A DNA stretch of 64,000 nucleotides from Ancylobacter defluvii (GCF_018390605.1 NZ_JAHBGD010000012.1:321696-385695), one strand, 5' to 3'; positions 1 through 9,222 are shown, counted from the first letter of the stretch. Notes: generated by a model not told the origin, from the letters alone. Translations and numbers: made by a program.

Positions 1-453
1 TCCGGCGTGCTGGTCACCCAGGTCCAGCTGCAGAAGGTCGACCCGCCGCAGCAGGTCATCGATTCCTTCCGCGACGTGCAGGCCGCCCGCGCCGACGCCG
101 AGCGCCTGCAGAACGAGGCGCAGGCCTATGCCAACCGCGTCGTCCCCGAGGCGCGCGGCGAATCCGCCCGCATCACCCAGGGCGCGCAGGGCTACAAGGA
201 ACGCGCCATCATCGAGGCCCGCGGTCAGGCCTCGCGCTTCCTCAGCGTGCTCACCGAATATCAGAAGGCGCCCGACGTGACCCGCCAGCGCCTCTATCTC
301 GAAACCATGGAACGCATCTTCGCCGGCATGGACAAGGTGATCCTCGATACGCAGACCAACGGCGCCGGCGGCCAGGGCGTCGTGCCCTATCTGCCGCTCA
401 GCGCCCTCGAACCCCGCCCGACGACCCCCGCCGCGCAGGGAGCCGCGAAATGA
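1..453 (+). CDS. hflK: HflK, C-terminal part (5' end outside window)
   Basis: This is the C-terminal 150 residues of HflK, an SPFH/band-7 membrane protein that pairs with HflC to form a large periplasm-facing assembly around the FtsH protease. The frame is open to the window edge, so the start lies upstream. Visible are the end of the band-7 domain (QVQLQKVDPPQQV), a charged Ala/Glu/Arg-rich coiled-coil stretch typical of HflK (AEAQAYANRVVPEARGE-like) and the ETMERIFAGMDKVIL segment near the C terminus. The stop overlaps the hflC start by four bases (ATGA), which implies translational coupling. Identity is secure from sequence and from the partner gene. Confidence 0.93.
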   Translation, partial: SGVLVTQVQLQKVDPPQQVIDSFRDVQAARADAERLQNEAQAYANRVVPEARGESARITQGAQGYKERAIIEARGQASRFLSVLTEYQKAPDVTRQRLYLETMERIFAGMDKVILDTQTNGAGGQGVVPYLPLSALEPRPTTPAAQGAAK

Positions 454-1370
454 GAAACAGTCTCGGTCTCGTCCTTGCCGTCGTCGTCGCCCTTGCCGCC
501 ATCGTGCTGTTCTCGGCGCTGTTCTCCGTCTACCAGACCCAGCAGGCGCTGGTGCTGCGTTTCGGCGAGCCCATCCGCGTCATCGAAACGCCCGGCCTAA
601 ATGCCAAGATCCCGCTGGTCGACAGCGTGATCCTCATCGACAAGCGCATCCTCGACCTCGAGAACCCCTCGCAGGAAGTGATCGCCGCCGACCAGAAGCG
701 CCTGGTCGTCGATGCCTTCGCCCGCTACCGCATCACCAACCCGCTGCGCTTCTACCAGGCGGTCGGCACGGTGGAGGGGGCCAATTCCCGCCTCGCCACC
801 ATCCTGAACTCGTCGCTGCGCCGGGTGCTCGGCGAAAGCACCTTCATCCAGGTGGTGCGCGACGAGCGCGAGATGCTGATGACCCGCATCCGCGACCAGG
901 TGAACCGCGAAGCCGCGAATTTCGGCATCAACGTCATCGATGTGCGCATCCGCCGCGCCGACCTGCCGGAAGCCAACAGCCAGGCGGTGTTCCAGCGCAT
1001 GCAGACCGAGCGCCAGCGCGAAGCCTCGGAGATCCGCGCCCAGGGCGCCGAGCAGGCGCAGACCATCCGCGCGCGCGCCGACCGCGACTCGACGATCATC
1101 GTCGCCGAGGCCAACGCCACGGGCGACAAGCTGCGCGGCGAGGGCGAGGCCGAGCGAAACTCGATCTTCGCCAACGCCTATCAGCAGGACCGCAGCTTCT
1201 TCGACTTCTACCGCTCGATGCAGGCCTATGAGGCGTCGATGAAGAATACCGACACCCGCATGGTGGTCTCGCCTACCTCGGACTTCTTCCGCTTCTTCAA
1301 CGCGCCCAACCCGGCGGCTGTCGCCCCGGCGCCCGGCGCGGCTGCCGCTCCCGCCCAGCCGGCGAACTGA
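450..1370 (+). CDS. hflC: HflC, SPFH-domain modulator of FtsH
   Basis: HflC (306 aa) is the partner of HflK. A single hydrophobic segment at about residues 6-27 anchors it in the inner membrane, followed by a band-7/SPFH domain (about 25-195, including RFGEPIRVIETPGLNAKIP and the RIRRADLPE motif) and an Ala/Glu/Arg-rich coiled coil (about 195-240). The C terminus ends in an Ala/Pro-rich tail after residue 285. In known systems HflKC restrains FtsH proteolysis of membrane proteins. The gene is coupled to hflK by an ATGA overlap and is followed 12 bases later by a DUF2065 gene, a common alphaproteobacterial order ending in a DegP-type protease. Confidence 0.95.
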   Translation: MRNSLGLVLAVVVALAAIVLFSALFSVYQTQQALVLRFGEPIRVIETPGLNAKIPLVDSVILIDKRILDLENPSQEVIAADQKRLVVDAFARYRITNPLRFYQAVGTVEGANSRLATILNSSLRRVLGESTFIQVVRDEREMLMTRIRDQVNREAANFGINVIDVRIRRADLPEANSQAVFQRMQTERQREASEIRAQGAEQAQTIRARADRDSTIIVAEANATGDKLRGEGEAERNSIFANAYQQDRSFFDFYRSMQAYEASMKNTDTRMVVSPTSDFFRFFNAPNPAAVAPAPGAAAAPAQPAN

Positions 1371-1382
1371 GTTCGGGCGACG

Positions 1383-1568
1383 ATGTCCGATCTCATCGTC
1401 GCGCTCGGTCTGGTGTTGGTGATCGAGGGCCTGATGCTGGCAGCCGCTCCCGGCGCGATGCGCCGCGCCATGGAGGCGATGGAGAAACTGCCGGACGTGC
1501 CGCTGCGCATTGCCGGCCTCGTCGGTGCCCTTGTCGGCCTGCTTGTGGTCTGGCTCATTCGCGGCTGA
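1383..1568 (+). CDS. DUF2065 small membrane protein
   Basis: A 61-residue protein of the DUF2065 (YjeT-like) family. Two hydrophobic segments are visible (about residues 4-22 and 40-58), separated by a short basic loop (GAMRRAMEAMEKLP), so it is probably a two-pass inner membrane protein. Its position directly after hflC and before a DegP-type protease is typical of alphaproteobacteria and suggests a link to membrane protein quality control. The biochemical role of the family is unknown to me. Confidence 0.85.
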   Translation: MSDLIVALGLVLVIEGLMLAAAPGAMRRAMEAMEKLPDVPLRIAGLVGALVGLLVVWLIRG

Positions 1569-1743
1569 TCCTTCCGCCGGGTGCCATGCGCATCCGGCGG
1601 CGCTCCCCGCGTCCAAGGGCCCAGCACGGCTCGCGCGCTTTTGGCTTGCATCGCGCCCGCCCCCGGTTAAGCGTTCGCCGATGGAGCCCTGTTCCGCGCC
1701 GTAGCGGAAGGGGCCGATCCCGTCGGGACGCGAAGGAGGCACC

Positions 1744-3246
1744 ATGTCCGCACCCCATCGAGGCGCCGCTCTCTCCACCCTGTCGCTCGCCGCGATGCTC
1801 GGCCTGTCCCTGCTGTTCGGCGCCGCCGCCCCGGCCATCGCCGCCGCCACCAAGGGCCCGGATACCGTCGCCGATACCGCCGCGCGGGTGATGGACGCGG
1901 TGGTCAACATCTCCACCTCGCAGACCGTGGCGCCGTCGCGCAGCGTGCCGACCCCGGAACTGCCGCCCGGCTCGCCCTTCGAGGAGTTCTTCGAGGAATT
2001 CTTCAAGCGCCGCCAGCAGCAGGGCGAGGAGAATGGTGGCCGGCCGCGGCGCGTCTCCTCCCTCGGCTCCGGCTTCGTCATCGACCCGACCGGCTTCATC
2101 GTCACCAACAACCACGTCATCGCCGATGCCGACGAGATCTATGCCAACTTCGCCGACGGCAGCAAGCTCAAGGCCGAGCTGGTCGGCCGCGACACCAAGG
2201 TCGATCTCGCGCTGCTCAAGGTGACGCCGCCGGAAGGCAAGACGCTCACCTCGGTGAAGTTCGGCGATTCCGACGTGCTGCGCGTCGGCGACTGGGTGAT
2301 GGCGATCGGCAATCCGTTCGGCCTCGGCGGCACGCTGACGGTGGGCGTCATCTCGGCGCGCAACCGCGACATCAATTCGGGGCCCTACGACAATTTCCTG
2401 CAGACCGACGCCGCCATCAATCGCGGTAATTCCGGCGGTCCGCTCTTCGACATGGACGGCAACGTCATCGGCATCAACACCGCCATTATCTCGCCCTCCG
2501 GCGGCTCGATCGGCATCGGCTTCGCGGTGCCGGCCAACACCGCGGTGCCGGTGATCGCCCAGCTGAAGGAATTCGGCGAGACCCGGCGCGGCTGGATCGG
2601 CGTGCGCATCCAGCAGGTCACCGACGAGATCGCCGAGAGCCTGTCGCTCGGCAAGACGCGCGGCGCCCTGGTGGGCTCGGTGACCGATGACGGTCCGGCA
2701 GCCAAGGGTGGCATCAAGGCCGGCGACGTCATCGTCAAGTTCGACGGCAAGGACGTGAAGGACATGCGCGCGCTGCCGATCATCGTCGCCGACACCCCGG
2801 TGGACAAGCAGGTCGAGGTGGTGGTGGTGCGCAGGGGCAAGGAAGAGACCCTGAAGCTCGCCGTCGGCCGCCTCGACGAGAACGACAAGCCGGCCGACAG
2901 CGAAGCCCCGGCGTCGCCCGACAAGCCGGCGCCCGATGCCACGACCACCACCAAGCTGATGGGGATGGAGATCGCCGAGCTCACGCCCGAGCTGCGCACC
3001 CGGTTCAAGCTGAAGGACGACGCCAAGGGCGTCGTGATCGTGGCGGTGCAGCCAAGCACCCCCGCCGCCGATCGCGGCCTCGTCGCCGGCAACCTCATCC
3101 TGGAGGTGAACCAGGAGGCGACCGGCACGCCGAAGGATGTGGAGAACCGCATCGCCACGCTGAAGAAGGACGGCCGGCGCTCGGCGCTGCTGATGATCGG
3201 CGACGCCGACGGCCAGGTACGCTTCACCGCCCTGCCGGTGGATTAG
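1744..3246 (+). CDS. DegP/HtrA-family periplasmic serine endoprotease (Do)
   Basis: A 500-residue HtrA-type protease/chaperone with a signal peptide (hydrophobic core about 11-33, cleavage near AIA-AA). The trypsin-like domain carries the triad His124 (TNNHVIAD), Asp154 (VDLALLK) and Ser230 (GNSGGPL). Two PDZ domains follow at about 270-375 and 400-495, and the linker between them is Pro/Ala/Asp-rich. The LoopL-like acidic/Phe-rich insert (EEFFEEFFKRR, about 80-90) is typical of alphaproteobacterial DegP/MucD. It should degrade or refold damaged periplasmic proteins. It is separated from the DUF2065 gene by 175 bp, so it may have its own promoter. A purine-rich stretch (GAAGGAGG-like) precedes the ATG. 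Confidence 0.93.
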   Translation: MSAPHRGAALSTLSLAAMLGLSLLFGAAAPAIAAATKGPDTVADTAARVMDAVVNISTSQTVAPSRSVPTPELPPGSPFEEFFEEFFKRRQQQGEENGGRPRRVSSLGSGFVIDPTGFIVTNNHVIADADEIYANFADGSKLKAELVGRDTKVDLALLKVTPPEGKTLTSVKFGDSDVLRVGDWVMAIGNPFGLGGTLTVGVISARNRDINSGPYDNFLQTDAAINRGNSGGPLFDMDGNVIGINTAIISPSGGSIGIGFAVPANTAVPVIAQLKEFGETRRGWIGVRIQQVTDEIAESLSLGKTRGALVGSVTDDGPAAKGGIKAGDVIVKFDGKDVKDMRALPIIVADTPVDKQVEVVVVRRGKEETLKLAVGRLDENDKPADSEAPASPDKPAPDATTTTKLMGMEIAELTPELRTRFKLKDDAKGVVIVAVQPSTPAADRGLVAGNLILEVNQEATGTPKDVENRIATLKKDGRRSALLMIGDADGQVRFTALPVD

Positions 3247-3679
3247 GGCGCGCCGCGACCCGCCGGTGGCTTCGGAAAGCCTCGGGGAGCCTCGGCGCGC
3301 CGCTACGGCAGGCCGAGGCCTTCGCCGGCACGCCGCCGGCCATCTGTCTCGCTGAAGCCCGGCATTCCGGCTTCAACGCCTCAGCCGCCGGCCCGGCAAG
3401 AACCGGGCTCCGGTAGAGCAAGGGAACTCCGGGTAGGTGCAGAAATCCGGCCGACGCCGTTGGCTGAGCGTCGAGGTGCCCGGCACGGCCTGTAGCCGAG
3501 CGTGGGAACGTCCTTCGACAATCGATGATTCGGTGTCCCGCGGAATGACGCCGCGGCGACCCCCGCTATGCCTCTCGCCCGCGGGGGCAAGATCATCCTC
3601 GACAACGGCTACCCGACGACAGCCGCGCAGCGCCACTTCCGTGAGCCCGAGGCCTCGCCAGGCGGCCTGTGCAGCGTGT
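3247..3679. other. Intergenic region between convergent genes
   Basis: A 433-bp GC-rich stretch between the convergent protease and DUF1036 genes. Open frames here have no recognisable protein features. It holds short GC palindromes (for example GGCGCGCC twice near 3248 and 3295) but no clear stem followed by a T run. I see no gene in it. Confidence 0.5.
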
Positions 3680-4216
3680 TTATGGCGCCTTTACCGGCGG
3701 CAGCGGCGCGGCGGCGCCCCCGGCCTGCGCGGTGGGCTTCTGCCCCCCCTCGGTCAGTTGCACCGTCCAGCTCTTCTGTTCCTGGGTATCGACCTCGAAG
3801 AAGCCGGTACGGTCGAAGCCGCGCGCCAGGCAGTTCTCGATGCCGCGAATGGTGAATTCCTTGTCGCGGGTGCACATGAAGGCCTTGCCGGCCCACTCCC
3901 CACCCTGATCGTAATCCATTGCATAGACATAGTAGAACCGCGCCACCAGGTCGCCGCGCAGCAGCGTCTCGCAGCTGCGGGCGCCGAGGTTCCACCAGCC
4001 CTCGGTCGCCCAGGCCTCGCCATCCTTGTAGCCGAGCGCGATGCCGACCCGGCTGTTCGAGCGGTTGCACAGGCGGAAATCCGCCGCCGCCGGCACCGGG
4101 GCCAGCGTCGCCAGAACCGGCAGGGCGGCGAGCGCGGCAAGCATCAGCCGCGCGCACCGGCGCGGCTGTCCCGGCTTGGGCAGGTCAGGGATCGACGAGA
4201 ACGGCACGGAAATCAT
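3680..4216 (-). CDS. DUF1036 family secreted protein
   Basis: A 178-residue protein with an N-terminal signal sequence (RRCARLMLAALAALPVLATL, then cleavage near AAA-DF) and a DUF1036 domain (about 45-150). The domain has the family hallmarks: LCNRS near its start, the aromatic-rich GWWNLGARSCETLL and a paired-Cys pattern (four Cys in the mature part). The C terminus is Ala/Pro-rich. The function of the family is unknown, but it is common in alphaproteobacteria and probably periplasmic. The start is uncertain: the ATG used overlaps the end of the glycerate kinase gene by 32 bp, and an internal Met at position 25 (base 4144) would give a compact signal peptide. No strong ribosome binding site decides between them. 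Confidence 0.82.
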   Translation of the reverse strand: MISVPFSSIPDLPKPGQPRRCARLMLAALAALPVLATLAPVPAAADFRLCNRSNSRVGIALGYKDGEAWATEGWWNLGARSCETLLRGDLVARFYYVYAMDYDQGGEWAGKAFMCTRDKEFTIRGIENCLARGFDRTGFFEVDTQEQKSWTVQLTEGGQKPTAQAGGAAAPLPPVKAP

Positions 4217-5477
4217 TGACGTTGGTGCAGGTAGGGCCCGGCGCCAGCAAATCGCCGATCGCCTCGAAGAAGCTCGTCGAATCGTTATTGGCGAGAAAGG
4301 CGGCAGGATCGAGACCGGCCGCCGCGGCGCGCGCCAGCGTGTCGGGCGTCACATGGGCGCCGGCCGGGTCGGTGGCATCGCCGCCGCCGCCATCGGTGCC
4401 GTCGGTGTCGCCGGCCACCGCATAGATCTGGCTCGCGCCTTCCAGCGCCACCGCGAGCGCCAGCGCGAATTCCTGGTTCGGCCCGCCGCGGCCATTGCCG
4501 CGCATGGTGACGGTGAGTTCGCCCCCGGACATCAGCACCGCCTTGCGGCCGGCGGCCTTCAACTCCTTCGCCTGCGCCGCCTGCGCCGCCGCCACCTCGC
4601 GGGCCTCGCCCTCGAGATTGTCGCCGAGCAGCACCGGCTCATAGCCGGCGTCACGCACCAGCTGCTCGGTGGCGACGAAACTGTCGGACGGCCGGGAGAT
4701 CAAATAATACTCGGCATTGGCGAAGGCGGCATCGCCCGGCTTGGGCGATTCATTGGCGGTGTCGCGCAGCGCCACGGCGACCGAAGCCGGCGGATCGATG
4801 CGGTAGCGGGCGAGCACATCGCGCGCCTCGGCGAGCGTGGTGGGATCCGGCACGGTGGGGCCGGAACCGATCACCGCCGGATCGTCGCCCGGCACGTCGG
4901 AGATCGACAGCGTCACCACATGCGCCGGCTGCGCCAGCGTCGCCAGCCGGCCGCCCTTGATGCGCGACAGGTGCTTACGCACGGTGTTGATCTCGGTAAT
5001 GTTGGCGCCGGAGCGCAGCAGTGCCTTGGTCAGCGCCCGCTTGTCGTCGAGCTCGACGCCATAGGCCGGGGCGATCCAGTTGGCCGAGGCGCCGCCGGAG
5101 AGCAGAACCAGCACCAGATCCTCCTCGGTCGCCGAGGCGGCAAGGTCGAGCGCCTTCTGCGCCCCGGCAAGGCCGGCGGCGTCCGGCACCGGATGGCCGG
5201 CTTCCACCATTTCCAGCTGCCGGGTCGGCCGGCCATAGCCATGGCGGGCGACGCCAATGCCCTTGAGCCGCGCGGGATCGAAGCCGTGCTGGTCGAGATA
5301 ATACGATTCGGCGACTTCCAGCATCGAGCCGGCCGCCTTGCCGGCGGCGAGCAGGATCAGCCGGCCGGTAGCCGGCGGCGGCGGCAGCGCCGGGGGAAGA
5401 CAGGTAGAGGGATGGGCAGCGGCCACCGCCGCGGAGAACAGCCTGTCGAGAAACGCGCGCGCCGATCCGTCTGTCAT
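4185..5477 (-). CDS. Glycerate 2-kinase (DUF4147/MOFRL family)
   Basis: A 430-residue class II glycerate kinase, which transfers phosphate from ATP to D-glycerate to give 2-phosphoglycerate. The N-terminal DUF4147 domain (about 5-235) includes LLAAGKAAGSML, GHPVPD, LLSGGASAN and SDVPGDDPAVIGSGPT. The C-terminal MOFRL domain (about 300-425) includes SGGELTVTMRG, GRGGPNQEFAL, GDTDGTDG and NNDST. These are the expected substrate and nucleotide motifs, and the length matches the family. The downstream DUF1036 gene overlaps its 3' end. The enzyme usually serves tartrate/glyoxylate or serine-cycle metabolism; the context here does not say which. Confidence 0.93.
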   Translation of the reverse strand: MTDGSARAFLDRLFSAAVAAAHPSTCLPPALPPPPATGRLILLAAGKAAGSMLEVAESYYLDQHGFDPARLKGIGVARHGYGRPTRQLEMVEAGHPVPDAAGLAGAQKALDLAASATEEDLVLVLLSGGASANWIAPAYGVELDDKRALTKALLRSGANITEINTVRKHLSRIKGGRLATLAQPAHVVTLSISDVPGDDPAVIGSGPTVPDPTTLAEARDVLARYRIDPPASVAVALRDTANESPKPGDAAFANAEYYLISRPSDSFVATEQLVRDAGYEPVLLGDNLEGEAREVAAAQAAQAKELKAAGRKAVLMSGGELTVTMRGNGRGGPNQEFALALAVALEGASQIYAVAGDTDGTDGGGGDATDPAGAHVTPDTLARAAAAGLDPAAFLANNDSTSFFEAIGDLLAPGPTCTNVNDFRAVLVDP

Positions 5478-5628
5478 TGCAACCCCTGGCTTTGCCCCGC
5501 CGAGCTTTCATTCTTGCGCGCGGATCGGTCGAATCCGGTTCCCGCGCGACGCGAAACGGGCGTATTCCTATGGCACCAGAGCCCGCTCGTCACTATCTCC
5601 GCCGCCACTTTCGTAGCATAGGGACATT

Positions 5629-6501
5629 ATGCGCCGGCCCGATCTTTCCGATGAACCCTCGCCCGCCGACCTCGACCCGGCCGACGACGCCTTTCATCCC
5701 TTCGAGCGCATCGACGGCGATGCCGCGGCCGGCCTCCTCCTCATCTGCGACCATGCCTCCAATGCCCTGCCGGCGCGCTACGGCACGCTCGGCCTGCCGC
5801 CCGCCGAGCTGGAGCGTCACATCGGCTACGACATCGGCGCCGCCGGCGTGACGCGGGCGCTGGCCAGCGCGCTCGGCTGCCCGGCGGTACTGTCGCACTT
5901 CTCGCGACTGCTGATCGATCCCAATCGCGGCGAGGACGACCCGACGCTGGTGATGCGGTTGTCCGATGGCGCCATCATCCCCGGCAACCGTCATGTGGAC
6001 GAGGCGGAGACCACCTACCGACTCGACCGTTTCCACCGCCCCTATCACCGCGCCGTCGCCGCCGAGATCGCCCGCATGACGGCGACCGGCCTGGCGCCGG
6101 CGATCTTCTCGGTGCACTCGTTCACCCCGGTGTGGCGCGGTTCGCCGCGGCCCTGGCACATCGCCCTGCTCTGGGACCTCGACCCCCGCTTCGCCCGCCC
6201 GCTGATCGAGGGGCTGGAGGCGGAAGGCGACCTCATCGTCGGCGACAACGAGCCCTATGACGGCGCGCTGAAGAACGACTGCCTGTATCGCCACGGCACC
6301 GCCACCGGCCTCGCCCATGTGCTGATCGAGATCCGCCAGGACCTCATCGCCGACCTCGACGGCCAGATCGCCTGGGCCGACCGGCTGGCGAAGCTGCTGC
6401 CCGGCATCCTGGCGAGCGCGGAATTGCATGAGCGGCGGCTGTTCGGTTCGCGCACCGGGCCGGTGACGCCGCTCGACATCGCCGAACTGACCGCCGCCTG
6501 A
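5629..6501 (+). CDS. N-formylglutamate amidohydrolase family protein
   Basis: A 290-residue member of the N-formylglutamate amidohydrolase (HutG-like) family, zinc-dependent hydrolases that release formate from N-formyl-L-glutamate in histidine degradation. Family motifs are visible: LLICDHASNALP near residue 40, GYDIGAAGVTRALA, LIDPNRGEDDPTLV, HRPYH and IFSVHSFTPVW, together with the late ENEPYDG-like GDNEPYDG and EIRQDLI. No hut genes surround it, so the true substrate is open; many alphaproteobacterial paralogues outside hut operons have unproven substrates. It is 152 bp from the divergent kinase gene and 30 bp upstream of the DUF1244 gene, with which it probably forms an operon. Confidence 0.88.
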   Translation: MRRPDLSDEPSPADLDPADDAFHPFERIDGDAAAGLLLICDHASNALPARYGTLGLPPAELERHIGYDIGAAGVTRALASALGCPAVLSHFSRLLIDPNRGEDDPTLVMRLSDGAIIPGNRHVDEAETTYRLDRFHRPYHRAVAAEIARMTATGLAPAIFSVHSFTPVWRGSPRPWHIALLWDLDPRFARPLIEGLEAEGDLIVGDNEPYDGALKNDCLYRHGTATGLAHVLIEIRQDLIADLDGQIAWADRLAKLLPGILASAELHERRLFGSRTGPVTPLDIAELTAA

Positions 6502-6530
6502 GCGCGGCGGGGAACCGACCGGAGGATTCC

Positions 6531-6842
6531 ATGCCCGACGACATCACCGCTCCCGGCGAGACCAGCCGCACCGAACTCGAGGCGGCCGCCTTCCGCCGTC
6601 TGGTCCAGCATCTGCGCGAGCGCACCGACGTACAGAACATCGATCTGATGAACCTCGCCGGCTTCTGCCGCAACTGCCTCGCCAACTGGTATCTCGATGC
6701 CGCCCAGGAGCGCGGCCTGCCGCTCACCAAGGACGAGAGCCGCGAAGCCGTCTATGGCATGCCCTATGAGGACTGGAAGGCGGCGCACCAAGCCGGGGCA
6801 AGCCCGGAACAGAAAGCCGCCTTCAAGGGCCCCGGCCACTGA
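6531..6842 (+). CDS. DUF1244 family protein (SMc04008-like)
   Basis: A 103-residue soluble protein of the DUF1244 family. The conserved core runs from about residue 20 to 95 and contains HLRERTDVQNIDLMNLAGFCRN, CLANWY and GMPYEDWK. The two Cys in the FCRNC motif are characteristic. The family is largely restricted to proteobacteria and its function is unknown. An AGGA ribosome binding site sits six bases before the ATG. It follows the amidohydrolase gene closely on the same strand. Confidence 0.88.
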   Translation: MPDDITAPGETSRTELEAAAFRRLVQHLRERTDVQNIDLMNLAGFCRNCLANWYLDAAQERGLPLTKDESREAVYGMPYEDWKAAHQAGASPEQKAAFKGPGH

Positions 6843-7000
6843 GCCCGCCAAACGCAGGCGAGTCTGTGCATGGCGGTGGATAGCGGGCGCAGCCGCCCGC
6901 ACTTCCCCTTGGCGAACTTGACGCCGGCGAGCGCTTCCGCTCCTGATCGCCGCCCGTTTTTCATCACCCGACGAGCCGGATCGCTCCGGCGGGAGAAACT

Positions 7001-7282
7001 ATGTCCGACATTCCGAACGACCAGCCGCTGTCCGATGCCGCCGCCGGCTTTGCCAAGGAACAGCTGAAATCCTTCATCGAGCGCATCGAGCGTCTCGAGG
7101 AAGAGAAGAAGACCATTTCCGAGGACATCAAGGACGTGTTCGCCGAAGCCAAGGGCACCGGCTTCGACGTCAAGGCGCTGCGCGAGATCCTGAAGATCCG
7201 CAAGCAGGACGCCGACCAGCGCGCCGAGCACGAGGCGATCGTCGACCTCTATCTGCAGGCGCTGGGCATGATCGGCAACTGA
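7001..7282 (+). CDS. gapR: GapR (DUF2312), nucleoid-associated protein
   Basis: A 93-residue, highly charged, mostly helical protein of the DUF2312/UPF0335 family. The signature [29 protein letters not shown] coiled coil (about 22-48) and the [16 protein letters not shown] segment identify it as GapR. In Caulobacter GapR is an essential AT-rich-DNA and overtwisted-DNA binding protein that assists topoisomerases ahead of replication forks. It stands alone after a 158-bp gap, and two hairpins follow, so it is probably monocistronic. Confidence 0.93.
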   Translation: MSDIPNDQPLSDAAAGFAKEQLKSFIERIERLEEEKKTISEDIKDVFAEAKGTGFDVKALREILKIRKQDADQRAEHEAIVDLYLQALGMIGN

Positions 7283-7287
7283 GCAGG

Positions 7288-7308
7288 CGGCGGAGCCCCG
7301 CTCCGCCG
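7288..7308 (+). terminator. GC-rich hairpin just after gapR
   Basis: A perfect 9-bp stem (CGGCGGAGC / GCTCCGCCG) with a CCC loop begins six bases after the gapR stop codon. No T run follows, so it may be an mRNA 3' stabiliser or part of a two-hairpin termination region rather than a classic terminator. Confidence 0.45.
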
Positions 7309-7350
7309 GCCGCCAAGCCGGTTGCGATCGGCTGAACTCACCGGATCGAC

Positions 7351-7390
7351 GGAAAACGGCCCCGGCTTCAATCAGCCGGGGCCGTTTTCC
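7351..7390. terminator. Bidirectional rho-independent terminator
   Basis: A perfect inverted repeat with 17-bp arms (starting GGAAAACGGCCCC, ending GGGGCCGTTTTCC) and a six-base loop. It lies between the convergent gapR and DUF882 genes. The A/T runs inside the outer arms provide a T tract in both directions. Confidence 0.88.
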
Positions 7391-7463
7391 GTGCAAAGGT
7401 CGCTCAAGCGCTGCGCGCAGAATGGACGGCAACTGGATCGGCCCCCGCGTCGGGGGGCCGCCG

Positions 7464-9125
7464 TCAGAGCTTGCGGGCGAGCGGCGCCGGGCCGTCGATC
7501 ACCGCGATCACCGGCACCGCGACCACCGCCGCGCCGCTGAAGCGGCTGGTCGACAGGCCGTTGGAACCGTCCTTGCCGAAGCCAGCCGCCACCACCTGGC
7601 GCGGCGGCGCGACAAAGGCGGCGAAGCGGCGCAGTTCCGGCGTCCGCATCACCACATGCGTCGCCACGGTCGGGCTCAGGAACAGCCCGCGAATCTCGGC
7701 CTGCATCTCCGACGTATAAGGACCGGTGGCTTTCGGCGATGCGGCGGCGTGCGTGCGTGCCGGCGCATGCGGCGCCGGGCCGGCTGCCAGCGGAGCGTTC
7801 ACCCCCGGAACCTGCGCCGGCTGCGCCGCGCGACCCGGCTGCAGCCGGTTGGAGGGGAACACGCCGGCGGTCGCCGAGGCATAGGCCAGCACCGGGCCCT
7901 GCCCGTTCGCGCCGTTGGCGACGAAGAGTTCAGGCAGCCGGCCCGCCTCGGACGGCCGGGCGGTCGGCATCGGCACCGCGACCGGCGCCAGCGCGGCGAC
8001 GACGGCACCGGCCTTCGGCGCGTCGCCCGGACGGGCGGTCGGCAACGGCACCAAGGCAGCGGCGGCGGCCTGCGCCGGGGCGGCGGACGCCACTGCGAAG
8101 GGAATGTTCGCCGGCGCCTCGGCCGGCACCAGCGGCGCATTGCGCGCCTGCGGGGCGGGCTGGGGCAGCGGAACGGCGGCCGGCGCGGCAGCAGCCACCG
8201 CCACCGGGGCGGCAGCCGCCGGAGCCGGAGCCTCGGGAGCGGCGGCCGGGGCCGGACGCGCCGGGGCGGCAGCGACCTTGGCCGGCGCCGCGCTGTCCTC
8301 GTCGTCCTCGGAATCGCCCTTGCCGAACAGCGAGGCGAACAGGTTCTTCGGCTTGGGATTGTTGCCGCTGCCAAGGCCGGCGAAGGCGCCGCCGGCACCG
8401 CCGGGCTCCTTGCCGCGCGATTCGACCTCGGCCAGCGCCAGGGCATAGCCGGACATCGGCTTGCCATCGGTAGGCACATGCACGGTCTTGCCGTTGGGGA
8501 ATACGCGGGCAAGCTCGGGACGGCTCATGCGCGGCCAGTGCCGCACGCCACCGGTATCGAGATGCACGAAGGGCGAGCCGGAGGTCGGGTAGAAGCCGAC
8601 GCCACCGCGCTGGAGCCGCAGCCCCGCCTCGCGGATCTTGGAGAGCGGCACGCCGGGAATGTAGAAATCCATCGCCTTGCCCTGCATGTGCAGGCTGGTC
8701 TGGGCGACGCCGCGCGAGCGGGCGCGCAGCATGGCGTTGGTCTCGGGCGAACGGAAGCCGCCGATCACCTCGATCGGCTGGGTGGCGCCGGTCTCGCGAT
8801 AGACCTCCCACACGATATCGAACAGCTGCGGGTCCATGTTGGTCGGCTGCTTGCGCCGCCAATCCTGCAACAGCACGTTGAGCTGCTTCAGCGCCGCCGG
8901 ATCGTAGCGGCCGTTGCGCTTGAAGGTGACGGTGGCGCTCTCGCCCGAATGGACGTGATGCAGCGTCAGCGTGCGGGTATCGCCATTGGCGACCGCGTCC
9001 TGCAGCATGTCGGTGCCGCAGACCGTCACCAGCGCAGCCAGGACAGCCGCCTTCACGACGCGGTGCGACAGAAGACGCGATGATCGGATGTGATTGAAGC
9101 GTTGATGGATGCGCACGAACCCCAA
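7464..9125 (-). CDS. DUF882/YcbK-like M15 peptidase with long Ala/Pro tail
   Basis: A 553-residue envelope protein. A hydrophobic segment (about 24-42) acts as signal or anchor. The DUF882 (peptidase M15, MepK/YcbK-like) domain spans about 50-200 and carries the zinc-ligand pattern His146 (SLHMQGKAMDF), Asp153 and His188 (FVHLDTG), with a following RHWPR. In E. coli MepK this fold cleaves peptidoglycan crosslinks made by L,D-transpeptidases. The C-terminal 330 residues are low-complexity Ala/Pro with repeated AVP-P/TARP units, probably a wall-spanning linker, and have no recognisable domain. The gene lies downstream of an L,D-transpeptidase on the same strand, which fits a shared role in 3-3 crosslink turnover. 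Confidence 0.88.
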   Translation of the reverse strand: MGFVRIHQRFNHIRSSRLLSHRVVKAAVLAALVTVCGTDMLQDAVANGDTRTLTLHHVHSGESATVTFKRNGRYDPAALKQLNVLLQDWRRKQPTNMDPQLFDIVWEVYRETGATQPIEVIGGFRSPETNAMLRARSRGVAQTSLHMQGKAMDFYIPGVPLSKIREAGLRLQRGGVGFYPTSGSPFVHLDTGGVRHWPRMSRPELARVFPNGKTVHVPTDGKPMSGYALALAEVESRGKEPGGAGGAFAGLGSGNNPKPKNLFASLFGKGDSEDDEDSAAPAKVAAAPARPAPAAAPEAPAPAAAAPVAVAAAAPAAVPLPQPAPQARNAPLVPAEAPANIPFAVASAAPAQAAAAALVPLPTARPGDAPKAGAVVAALAPVAVPMPTARPSEAGRLPELFVANGANGQGPVLAYASATAGVFPSNRLQPGRAAQPAQVPGVNAPLAAGPAPHAPARTHAAASPKATGPYTSEMQAEIRGLFLSPTVATHVVMRTPELRRFAAFVAPPRQVVAAGFGKDGSNGLSTSRFSGAAVVAVPVIAVIDGPAPLARKL

Positions 9126-9206
9126 ACCCGATAAGCGAACGTTTCCTTGAGACGAACCGGCATTGCCGCCGGTCCGGACATGGTGAACATAGTCTTGTCA
9201 GGTTTG

Positions 9207-9222
9207 GTTAAGGGCACGTTTA
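9207..9222 (-). promoter_or_regulatory. Possible CtrA box (one mismatch)
   Basis: Read on the minus strand the site is TAAA-N7-TTAAC, one base from the CtrA consensus TTAA-N7-TTAAC. It lies about 82 bp upstream of the DUF882 peptidase start, in an otherwise unassigned 251-bp gap. It is a motif match only. Confidence 0.35.
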